64,000 bases of DNA, from positions 30,415 through 94,414 of the forward strand of contig JAPPNF010000186.1 of assembly GCA_028818755.1 (NCBI GenBank), written 5' to 3'. Below, one piece after another: positions 24,860 to 32,291 of this stretch (position 1 is its first letter; each line of letters opens with the position of its first letter). The notes below the pieces were generated by a model, which had not been told where the DNA came from, did not search any database, and saw only the letters and a program-made list of their open reading frames with translations. Both the position numbers and the translations under genes were made by a program. This DNA is from Deltaproteobacteria bacterium (GTDB lineage Bacteria; Desulfobacterota; Binatia; UBA9968; JAJDTQ01).

Positions 24860-27800
24860 GCCGGCGTGACGTCGCCGGGCGTCCCACCGGTCGGGACGCA
24901 CGCGAGGTGGACCGGCCCGGCGAGGCCCTTTCCACCATCGGCCGCCCCATGCGCAAGGTCGACGGCCTGGCGAAGGCGACCGGCAGGGCGCGCTACACCG
25001 ACGACATCCGGCTGCCCGGGATGCTGCACGGGAAGATCCTCAGGAGTCCCCATCCGCACGCGCGCATCCTGGCGATCGACACGTCGCGCGCCGAAGCGCT
25101 GGAGGGTGTCCACGCGGTGGTGACCGGCCGGGACATGCCGACGCGGTACGGCATCATCCCGTGGACACCGGACGAGTATCCCCTGTGCGTGGACCGGGTG
25201 CGCTACATCGGCGACGGCGTGGCGGCGGTGGCGGCGGTGGACGAGGACACGGCGATCGCGGCGCTGGACCTGATCGACGTGGCGTACGAGGAGCTCCCCG
25301 CGTACCTCGACCCGCACGAAGCGATCGCCGCCGACTCGGGCCCGTACATCCACGAGCCGCGCAAGCCGGGGCGGAACGGCAACGTGACCAAGGTCGTGAG
25401 CCTCGAGTTCGGCGCCGTGGAGGCCGGGCTTGGCGACTCGCATGTTGTCGTGGAGGGCGACTACTTCTTCGAAGGGACGACTCACACGCCCATCGAACCC
25501 CACTGCGCGATCGGGCTCGCCGAGGGGAACGGCAAACTCACCGTGTGGTCCGCGACACAGGTTCCCCACTACCTCCACCGGGAACTGGCCCGGGTCCTGG
25601 ACGTGGATCCGGCGCAGGTGCGGGTCATTCAGCCCCCGGTCGGCGGTGCCTTCGGCGGCAAGTCGGAGCCATTCGACCTGGAATTCTGCGTGGCGAAGCT
25701 GTCGATGATGACGGGTCGGCCGGTCAAGATCCTGTACACGCGCGAAGAGGTCTTCTACTCGCATCGTGGGCGGCATCCGTTCCACATGCGGTACCGGACC
25801 GGGGCCGCGCGCGACGGAACGCTCACCTCGGTCGACGCCGAGATCGTCATGGACGGCGGCGCCTACGCGTCCTTCGGGCTCGTCACGACCTACTACGCCG
25901 GGCAGCTCCTGACGGCGCCGTACCGGATGCCCGCCTACCGCTTCCACTCCACGCGTGCGTACACGAACAAGCCGGCGTGCGGGCCGAAGCGGGGTCACGG
26001 TTCGGTGCAGCCGCGGTTTGCGTTCGAGGTTCAGCTCGACCGGATCGCCGAGCGGCTCGAGATCGACCCGATCGAACTGCGCAGGCGCAACTTCATCGGC
26101 GCGAACACGCGCACGGTGAACGATCTGCGGATCACGTCGAACGGCTTCCTGGAGTGCCTGGACGAGGTGGAGCGCGCGAGCGACTGGAAGCGGAAGCATC
26201 GCCGTCTGCCGTTCGGGCGCGGGGTGGGCGTGGCGGGATCGACCTACATCACGGGCACCAACTACCCGATCTACCCCAACGACATGCCGCAGTCGGGGAT
26301 CCAGCTGCAGGTGGACCGATCGGGGCGGGTGGCGGTCTTCTCGGGCGCCTCCGAAATCGGCCAGGGCGTCGACTCCATGGTCGCGTACATCGTGGCCGAG
26401 GAGCTGGGGGTGCCGCTGGACCATGTCCGGGTGCTGGCGGGCGACACCGACTTCACACCGGTCGACCTGGGCGCGTACTCGTCGAGGGTCACCTTCATGC
26501 TGGGCAACGCGTGCATCGACGCGGCGCGGAAGCTCAAGGCGCAGGTGCAGGAGGCGGTCGCGGCCGAGTGGGGCGTGAAGCCGCGCGAAGTGCTGCTGGC
26601 CGGAGGGCTGGCGGTGCGGGCCGGCGATACGGGCACGAGCATGCCGGTGCGGGACGCCTTCAACCTGGCAGAGTCCGCGGTCGGCACCCTGGGCGCGACG
26701 GGGTCGTACAACACGCCCAAGGATGTGCATGGGGACTACAGGGGTGCGACGATCGGCGCTTCTCCCGCGTTCTCGTTCACCGCGCACGTGGCCGAAGTGG
26801 AGGTGGACGTGGAGACGGGGTTCGTGACGGTCGCCAGGATCTGGATTGCGCACGACTGCGGACGGGCGCTGAATCCGGTCCTGGTCGCCGGGCAGATGGA
26901 AGGCTCGGCATACATGGGCTTCGCCGAGGCGCTGATGGAGGAACAGATCTTCAAGTCGGAGGACCAGGGGCGCGCGGGTTTGCACAATGCGCCCTCGCTG
27001 CTGGACTACCGGATCCCGACGAGCGTGGATACGCCGGAACTGGAGTCGCTGATCGTCGAGTCGATCGATCCCGAGGGGCCGTACGGGGCCAAGGAGGCCG
27101 GTGAAGGGCCCCTGCACCCGTCCATTCCCGCCATTGCCAACGCGATCCATGATGCGGTAGGCGTGCGCATGGACTCGTTGCCATTCTCGCCGCCCCGCGT
27201 CTGGCGCGCGCTGCGGTCCGCGGGGTTGGGGCTTCTGGCCGTCCTCGGTGTGGCGGGGTGCGAGGACCGCGCCGTCGCCAACACGGGCCGTGACTGGGAG
27301 ATCGCGCGCGATCACTACGAGTGGGCCGTCCCGCAGCAGCCCGATACGTTCCCGCGCTTCGGCGATCTCCTTGCGCGCATCGGCGAGCGCTTCGTCGGGA
27401 CGGCCTATGAGCCGCACACCCTGGAGGTCCCCGGACCCGAGCGGCTCGTCGTCAACCTGGAGGCGCTCGACTGCGTGACCTTCGTCGAAACCGCCCTTGT
27501 ACTCGCGCGGCTGGCATGGAGCGGCACGGCAGACGGCGATTTCAGGACCGCGTACCGGGACGAACTCACGCGGATCCGCTACCGCGGCGGAGCGCTGGAC
27601 GGGTATCCCAGCCGCCTCCACTACTTCAGCGAGTGGATCACCGACAACGAGACGGCAGGGTTGGTCACCGCTCTGTCACGGGAGCTCGGCGGCGTGGCGG
27701 ACACATCGGCTATCGACTTCATGTCCACGCACCCGGACGCATACCGGCAGCTCGCCGATCCGGATGTCCTGGCCGAAGTCGTCCGTGCGGAGAAGCGTAT

Positions 27801-28080
27801 CAGCGCGACCGAGCGCTACTACATACCCCAGGAGGAGATTGCCGCGAAGGCTCACCTGATCCGGGACGGCGACATCATCGCCGCCACGAGCACGGTCCCC
27901 GGGCTGGACATTGCGCACACGGGGATCGCCCTCTGGCAGGATGGCGAACTGCGGCTCCTCCACGCGCCCCTCGTGGGCTCGCACGTGCAGATCAGCGAAG
28001 AGACGCTGGCCGAGCGGATCCAGCGGTTCGACGGCCAGGACGGGATCATGGTCGCGCGGCCGCTCGCGCCTCAGGGGTAG
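24856..28080 (+). CDS. Molybdopterin large subunit (HcrA-like) fused in frame to a DUF1460 lipoprotein-like module
   Basis: GTG 24856 overlaps the small-subunit stop; the open frame encodes 1074 residues, while HcrA-like subunits are about 770. Residues 1 to about 790 are a complete large subunit: RYTDDIRLPGMLHGKILRS, VGGAFGGKSEPFDLE, RGHGSVQPRFAFE, SEIGQGVDS and the C-terminal GPYGAKEAGEGPLHPSIPAIANAI with the catalytic Glu. Without a stop the frame continues through a hydrophobic segment and lipobox (LLAVLGVAGC, Cys802) into a DUF1460 domain (Cys873 in LEALDCVTFVET, His in DIAHTGIALW). The fused topology would place a cytosolic molybdoenzyme and a periplasmic amidase-like domain on one chain. 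Either the genes fused by stop loss, or DUF1460 is made from an internal start such as ATG 27169. Confidence 0.8.
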   Translation: MSRRDVAGRPTGRDAREVDRPGEALSTIGRPMRKVDGLAKATGRARYTDDIRLPGMLHGKILRSPHPHARILAIDTSRAEALEGVHAVVTGRDMPTRYGIIPWTPDEYPLCVDRVRYIGDGVAAVAAVDEDTAIAALDLIDVAYEELPAYLDPHEAIAADSGPYIHEPRKPGRNGNVTKVVSLEFGAVEAGLGDSHVVVEGDYFFEGTTHTPIEPHCAIGLAEGNGKLTVWSATQVPHYLHRELARVLDVDPAQVRVIQPPVGGAFGGKSEPFDLEFCVAKLSMMTGRPVKILYTREEVFYSHRGRHPFHMRYRTGAARDGTLTSVDAEIVMDGGAYASFGLVTTYYAGQLLTAPYRMPAYRFHSTRAYTNKPACGPKRGHGSVQPRFAFEVQLDRIAERLEIDPIELRRRNFIGANTRTVNDLRITSNGFLECLDEVERASDWKRKHRRLPFGRGVGVAGSTYITGTNYPIYPNDMPQSGIQLQVDRSGRVAVFSGASEIGQGVDSMVAYIVAEELGVPLDHVRVLAGDTDFTPVDLGAYSSRVTFMLGNACIDAARKLKAQVQEAVAAEWGVKPREVLLAGGLAVRAGDTGTSMPVRDAFNLAESAVGTLGATGSYNTPKDVHGDYRGATIGASPAFSFTAHVAEVEVDVETGFVTVARIWIAHDCGRALNPVLVAGQMEGSAYMGFAEALMEEQIFKSEDQGRAGLHNAPSLLDYRIPTSVDTPELESLIVESIDPEGPYGAKEAGEGPLHPSIPAIANAIHDAVGVRMDSLPFSPPRVWRALRSAGLGLLAVLGVAGCEDRAVANTGRDWEIARDHYEWAVPQQPDTFPRFGDLLARIGERFVGTAYEPHTLEVPGPERLVVNLEALDCVTFVETALVLARLAWSGTADGDFRTAYRDELTRIRYRGGALDGYPSRLHYFSEWITDNETAGLVTALSRELGGVADTSAIDFMSTHPDAYRQLADPDVLAEVVRAEKRISATERYYIPQEEIAAKAHLIRDGDIIAATSTVPGLDIAHTGIALWQDGELRLLHAPLVGSHVQISEETLAERIQRFDGQDGIMVARPLAPQG
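27169..28080 (+). other. DUF1460 (N-acetylmuramoyl-L-alanine amidase-like) module, possible separate lipoprotein from an internal start
   Basis: From ATG 27169 (codon 772 of the fusion) the frame reads MDSLPFSPPRVWRALRSAG, then a hydrophobic core and VAGC lipobox. The codons ending the molybdoenzyme consensus could thus double as the n-region of a lipoprotein signal. The following domain has the DUF1460 signature N-L-x-x-x-D-C-V-T-F-V-E with nucleophile Cys873 and a later D-x-x-H-T-G-I motif. The family includes periplasmic muropeptide amidases. There is no convincing Shine-Dalgarno before 27169. Confidence 0.55.
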
Positions 28081-28097
28081 CACGCAGGCCGCCGACG

Positions 28098-29129
28098 GTG
28101 CTTCGCCTTCCGCCCTTCCGCTACCACCGGCCCCGCACGGTCCGTGAAGCTGTCGCCCTGCTGACCCGGTTCGGCGCGGACGCCATGCCCATCGCGGGCG
28201 GCACCGACCTCATGCCCAACATGAAGCACCGGCTCTTCACGCCGGCGCATGTGGTGTCGCTGAAGGGCATCGGCGCCATGCGCGGGATCGAGGTTGTGGA
28301 AGGACCGGATGCCGGGACGGGCAGCCACGCCCCGGGGACGGGGACGGCGTTGCACATCGGCGCGCTCGAGACCCTGGCCGATGTCGCCGCCAATCCTCTC
28401 GTCCGACATCACTTCGCCGGTCTGGCGAACGCGGCCGGCCTGGTGGCCGGTCCCCAACTGCGCAACATGGGCACGATCGGCGGCAATGTCTGCCTCGACA
28501 CGCGGTGCACCTACTACAACCAGACGCAGTTCTGGCGAAGTGCCCTTGGATACTGCCTGAAGAAGGACGGGACCATCTGCCACGTAACCGGAGTGGGCAA
28601 GAAGTGCGTGGCCGCCCATTCGGCGGATACGCCACCCAATCTCATCGCGCTTGGCGCCAGCCTCACCCTGGCAGGGCCGCACGGCGAAAGGGCCATGGAC
28701 GCTTCAGACTTCTTCGTGACCGATGGCATCTGGAACACCCGCCGGGCTCCCGACGAAGTCGTGACGGGGATCACCATTCCGATTGCGCGCGGCCGTCGCA
28801 GTGCCTACAGAAAACTGCGCCAGCGCAATTCGATCGACTTCCCCCTGCTTTCGGTGGCGGTCGCGGGCGATTTCGGAGAAACGGGGACCGTGAATCGGCT
28901 GACCGGCGTCGTGTCCGCCCTGGGCGCGCGTCCGCGGGTGCTGGCGGGGTGGTCGGAGTTGGCGGTCGGGGGCCGGCTCGACGGCGCTACGATCGACGCG
29001 TTGGCGGAGCGGGCACACGCGCAGTGCCGGCCCCTGGACAACCTGATTGTGGATGCCGAATGGCGGCGGGCGATGGTGCCCGTGTACGTTCGGCGGGCCT
29101 TGGAGGAGCTGAGCGTGTATGAGGCGTGA
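28098..29129 (+). CDS. hcrB: FAD/[4Fe-4S] subunit, 4-hydroxybenzoyl-CoA reductase beta-like
   Basis: GTG 28098, 343 residues. The FAD-binding motifs are AGGTDLMPNMK (33-43) and MGTIGGNVCLDTRC (124-137). A roughly 40-residue insertion carries Cys137, Cys153, Cys161 and Cys170, spaced 16, 8 and 9 apart; the same spacing holds for the [4Fe-4S] ligands Cys122/138/146/155 of Thauera HcrB. This insertion separates 4-hydroxybenzoyl-CoA reductase from xanthine and CO dehydrogenases. The enzyme reductively removes the para-hydroxyl of 4-hydroxybenzoyl-CoA using low-potential electrons. Nearby acyl-CoA genes fit a CoA-ester pathway, but no benzoyl-CoA reductase or 4-hydroxybenzoate-CoA ligase is visible, so the true substrate may differ. 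Confidence 0.83.
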   Translation: MLRLPPFRYHRPRTVREAVALLTRFGADAMPIAGGTDLMPNMKHRLFTPAHVVSLKGIGAMRGIEVVEGPDAGTGSHAPGTGTALHIGALETLADVAANPLVRHHFAGLANAAGLVAGPQLRNMGTIGGNVCLDTRCTYYNQTQFWRSALGYCLKKDGTICHVTGVGKKCVAAHSADTPPNLIALGASLTLAGPHGERAMDASDFFVTDGIWNTRRAPDEVVTGITIPIARGRRSAYRKLRQRNSIDFPLLSVAVAGDFGETGTVNRLTGVVSALGARPRVLAGWSELAVGGRLDGATIDALAERAHAQCRPLDNLIVDAEWRRAMVPVYVRRALEELSVYEA

Positions 29130-29610
29130 ACATGGAGTGTACCGTGAGCGGACCTGGGCTCCGGCCTGGGTGTGGGTCCTCATCTGGGGGGCGTGCCTGG
29201 CGGTGGCCGGTGCGACGATCTACGCAGCCGGTCGCGACCCCATGTCGACGACGGCGCTGGTCCTGACCCTGGGTGCCGTGCTGTTCTTTCCCCTCCTGAT
29301 GAGCGCGCTCTTCCTGTGCCTCGATGTCGAGGTCCGCGCCGACCAGCTGTTCATCGCCTTCGGGCCGCTCCACTTTGTGCGCAAGCGGATCGCGTACCGG
29401 GACATGGAGTCCGCCGAGCCGGTCACGTACAGCCCGCTCCGCGAGTTCGGGGGGTGGGGAATTCGCCCCACGGGCGGCAAGACGGCGTGGACCATACGGG
29501 GCAACAGGGCCGTCCGCGTCGTGCTGCGGAGCCGCAAGCAGATCTACGTGGGGTCCCGCTTTCCGCAGAGGTTGGCCAGCCGTATCGAGCCTCGCCTGGG
29601 CCGGGGCTAG
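29119..29610 (+). CDS. Two-span membrane protein with PH-like domain
   Basis: ATG 29119 lies inside the end of the hcrB-like gene (11-bp overlap); the product has 163 residues. Two transmembrane helices (about residues 16-35 and 44-67) are followed by a compact beta-rich domain with pleckstrin-homology-like pattern: LDVEVRADQLFIAFGPLHFVRKRIAYRDMESAEPVTY, GWGIRPTGGKTAWTIRGNRAVRVVLRSRKQIYVGSR, then a C-terminal helix. I recognise the general bPH/YdbT-like arrangement but cannot name the family. Overlap with the molybdoenzyme operon suggests cotranscription. Its stop shares a CTAG with the convergent thiolase stop. Confidence 0.65.
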   Translation: MRREHGVYRERTWAPAWVWVLIWGACLAVAGATIYAAGRDPMSTTALVLTLGAVLFFPLLMSALFLCLDVEVRADQLFIAFGPLHFVRKRIAYRDMESAEPVTYSPLREFGGWGIRPTGGKTAWTIRGNRAVRVVLRSRKQIYVGSRFPQRLASRIEPRLGRG

Positions 29611-30881
29611 GCCCGCTCCAGGACCATCGCGAAGCCCATTCCGCCTGCCGCGCACACGGTCACCATGCCGAACTGGCCGTCCCGCCGCCGCAGTTCGTTG
29701 AGGAGCGTGACGGTCAGGCGCCCGCCCGTCGCGCCGAAGGGGTGACCAATCGCGATGGAGCCCCCCATCACGTTGATCGCTTCCGGGTCGGGATGGCCCA
29801 GTCTGCCTGAGCGGCCGAGTGCGTCGCGGCCGAAGGTGTCGGAGTCCCACGCCTGCAGGTTTGACAGCACCTGGGCGGCGAAGGCCTCGTGCATCTCCAG
29901 CAGGTCGATGTCCGCCATTGTGATCCCGGCCCGCTCGAGCGCGATCGGAGCGGCGTAGGCAGGTCCCTGAAGCAGCTGCGCGCCCGGATCGAGGGCTGTG
30001 AACGCGTAGCTGCGGACGTACCCCAGCGGTTCCAGCTGCAACTCGCGCGCGCGTGCCGGCGACATCAGCAGCACCGCCGACCCCCCGTCGGTCAGCGGCG
30101 ACGAACTGCCCGCGGTCACGGACCCGAATCGGCGGTCGAACACGGGGCGGAGTCCGGACAGCGCCTCCATCGACGTGTCCGGCCGGATGCCGTTGTCGCG
30201 TTCCACGATGTCCCCGTAGCGCGGGGGGACGTAGACCGGGGCGATTTCTGCGGTGAGCCGCCCGTCCTCGGTGCCGGCGTGCGCCTTGCGGTGCGACCCC
30301 AGCGCCCACCGGTCCTGGTCCTCGCGCGCGATCCCGTTCTCCTTGGCCATGCGCTCGGCGGCCGCGCCCATGGTCTCGCCGGTCGAATACTCGGCGATCG
30401 CGGGAGCCACCGGGACGAGATCGCGCGGGCGAATCGCGGTGAAGGCGCGCAGTCGTGCACCGAGGCTCCTTGCCCTGGAGGCTGCCACCAGCGTTCTGGC
30501 GAGGCGGTCGGACGCCAGGATGGGGATCCGCGACAGGCACTCGGCTCCACCGGCGACGACCACGTCGGCCACGCCCGCCTCGATCAGGTTCACACCGTCG
30601 CTGATCGCCTGGTTGGCCGACGCGCACGCCCGCGACACGGTCGTGGCCGGAACATCCTTCGGCAGCGTGGCCAGACCAACCTCGCGCGCGATGTTGGGCG
30701 CCTGCGCATCGTGGACGACCGTCCCGTAGATCAGCTGGTCCACAAGGTCCGGCGGAACCGGGGTGCGAGCCAGGAGTTCGGTCACCGCGTGGCGCCCCAG
30801 TTCGATTGCCGACATGCGTGCGAAATGGGTGCCGGCCCTGGCGAAGGGCGTGCGGCAGCCGGAGATGATGGCAGTCTTCAT
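29607..30881 (-). CDS. Acetyl-CoA acyltransferase (thiolase, FadI/trifunctional beta-like)
   Basis: ATG 30881, 424 residues. The thiolase triad is complete: Cys86 in TVSRACASANQAI, His in MHEAFAAQVLSNLQAWDS together with GHPFGATGGR, and Cys in TVCAAGGMGFAMVLE. The loop AFAAQVLSNLQAW is characteristic of FadI-type degradative thiolases acting with FadJ. The enzyme cleaves 3-ketoacyl-CoA with CoA in beta-oxidation. It is convergent with the PH-like gene and divergent from a zinc dehydrogenase gene at 30989. An enoyl-CoA hydratase and an acyl-CoA synthetase lie 4 kb away on the same strand. Confidence 0.88.
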   Translation of the reverse strand: MKTAIISGCRTPFARAGTHFARMSAIELGRHAVTELLARTPVPPDLVDQLIYGTVVHDAQAPNIAREVGLATLPKDVPATTVSRACASANQAISDGVNLIEAGVADVVVAGGAECLSRIPILASDRLARTLVAASRARSLGARLRAFTAIRPRDLVPVAPAIAEYSTGETMGAAAERMAKENGIAREDQDRWALGSHRKAHAGTEDGRLTAEIAPVYVPPRYGDIVERDNGIRPDTSMEALSGLRPVFDRRFGSVTAGSSSPLTDGGSAVLLMSPARARELQLEPLGYVRSYAFTALDPGAQLLQGPAYAAPIALERAGITMADIDLLEMHEAFAAQVLSNLQAWDSDTFGRDALGRSGRLGHPDPEAINVMGGSIAIGHPFGATGGRLTVTLLNELRRRDGQFGMVTVCAAGGMGFAMVLERA

Positions 30882-30988
30882 TGGTGACCTCGACCCACGT
30901 CCGTTTACTTTACCACCTTCCTATAGTGGCGCACTCGCGGTGCCGACCGTGTGACGCCGGACAGATCCTTCGCCCCACGGACACACCG

Positions 30989-32251
30989 ATGCAAGGCGTC
31001 GAATTCAAGGTAACGATCCCCGGGTTCATCCTTGCACGGAGCCTGGGCCGGCTCAGCGATGCCTTCGTCTACGGCGCCCCATCGGGCGTACGTCTGACGG
31101 ATCGGCCGGTGCCGGAAGTGCCGGGTGACGACTGGGTCCGGATCGATGTCCAGCTGTGCGGGATCTGCGGCAGCGATCTGGGGAACATTTCCTTCAAGTC
31201 CAGTCCGGCGATGGAGCCCTTCGGGTCCTTCCCCGCGGTACTCGGGCACGAGATCCTGGGACGCGTGGCGGAGGTGGGGCCGGGAGTCTCGCATGTGGAG
31301 GTGGGCCAGCGCGTTGTCGTGGACCCCATGCTTCACTGCCAGGCCCGTGGCTGGGAGGAGGACTCCTGGTGTCCGTCGTGCGCGGTGGGTCGTCACTCCA
31401 CCTGCGAGCAGTCGGGGGACGAAGGACCCCTGCAGGTGACCCCGGACGGCCTGGCTCCCGGGCTGACCATCGGGTATCATCGCGACCTGCCCGGTGGCTG
31501 GGGCGAGCAGCTGATCGCGCACAGGCGTCAGGTCTTCCCAGTGCCTGACGACGTGCCCGACCGGGTCGCCGTGCTCGCCGAACCCTTCTCGATCGGGGTG
31601 CACGCGGTGTTGCAGGGCGGAGGACTGCGGGCGCGCGGCCCGGTCCTGGTGATCGGGAGCGGCACGATCGCGTTCGCGGCCATCTGGGCGCTGCGCACCC
31701 TGGGCTATTCCGGCCACCTCGTCGCGCAGGCGAAGCGGCCGCACGAGGTGGCGCTGGCCAGGGCGCTGGGCGCCGACGAAGTGGTCACGCCCGGCGACGA
31801 GGCGCGCCAGGCGCTGATCGACACCGGGGCAAGCGCGTACATGCCGGTTGTGGGGGACGAGGTCTATGCGGGCGGCGGCTTTCCCCTGGTGTTCGACTGC
31901 GTGGGATCCCGGTCGAGCATGATGCAGTCGCTCCGGTACGCGTCGGCGAGCGGGCGCATTGTGCTACTCGGGTGTGCGGGCCAGTTGCGCAAGCTGGATC
32001 TGACGTTCCTGTGGGCGAAGGAGCTCCGGGTCCAGGGCTACGTCGGGTACGGCGCCGAGGAGTGGAACGGACGCCGGCTGCACACGTTCGAGGTGACGCT
32101 GGAGCGCATGGCCGCGGACCTGGCCACGCGCAAGGCGACGCTGGACGGCCTGGTCACCCACGTCTTCCCACTGGCCCAATACCGCGACGCGCTGCGCGCC
32201 GCCTACGATCATCGCCGCAGCAACGCGGTCAAGGTGGTGCTGCAGCCGTAG
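30989..32251 (+). CDS. Zinc-dependent medium-chain dehydrogenase/reductase (alcohol or threonine dehydrogenase-like)
   Basis: Start placed at ATG 30989 where similarity begins (420 residues); there is no strong Shine-Dalgarno. Catalytic zinc ligands are Cys57 in CGICGSDLGN, His87 in LGHEILGRV and the glutamate that follows. The structural-zinc lobe is expanded (CQARGWEEDSWCPSCAVGRHSTCEQ). The Rossmann motif is VLVIGSGTIAFAAIWALRTLG, with LALARALGADEVV-type sequence after it. The family oxidises alcohols or polyols with NAD(P)+; the substrate is not evident. The enlarged zinc lobe is a visible difference from ordinary alcohol dehydrogenases. It stands alone on the plus strand among minus-strand genes. 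Confidence 0.82.
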   Translation: MQGVEFKVTIPGFILARSLGRLSDAFVYGAPSGVRLTDRPVPEVPGDDWVRIDVQLCGICGSDLGNISFKSSPAMEPFGSFPAVLGHEILGRVAEVGPGVSHVEVGQRVVVDPMLHCQARGWEEDSWCPSCAVGRHSTCEQSGDEGPLQVTPDGLAPGLTIGYHRDLPGGWGEQLIAHRRQVFPVPDDVPDRVAVLAEPFSIGVHAVLQGGGLRARGPVLVIGSGTIAFAAIWALRTLGYSGHLVAQAKRPHEVALARALGADEVVTPGDEARQALIDTGASAYMPVVGDEVYAGGGFPLVFDCVGSRSSMMQSLRYASASGRIVLLGCAGQLRKLDLTFLWAKELRVQGYVGYGAEEWNGRRLHTFEVTLERMAADLATRKATLDGLVTHVFPLAQYRDALRAAYDHRRSNAVKVVLQP

Positions 32252-32291
32252 CGTCCCGGGCTGTTGTTGGCGCGTCGCGAACGCTCCGCTG

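Noticed and set aside
24751..27621. Minus-strand open frame of 956 codons opposite the molybdoenzyme
   Set aside because: No family features, Arg/His/Val-biased composition typical of antisense frames, and the plus strand encodes a conserved enzyme throughout.
24326..29129. Calling the operon CO dehydrogenase or xanthine dehydrogenase
   Set aside because: The FAD subunit has the extra four-cysteine loop of 4-hydroxybenzoyl-CoA reductase, and the large subunit lacks the CODH active-site signature.
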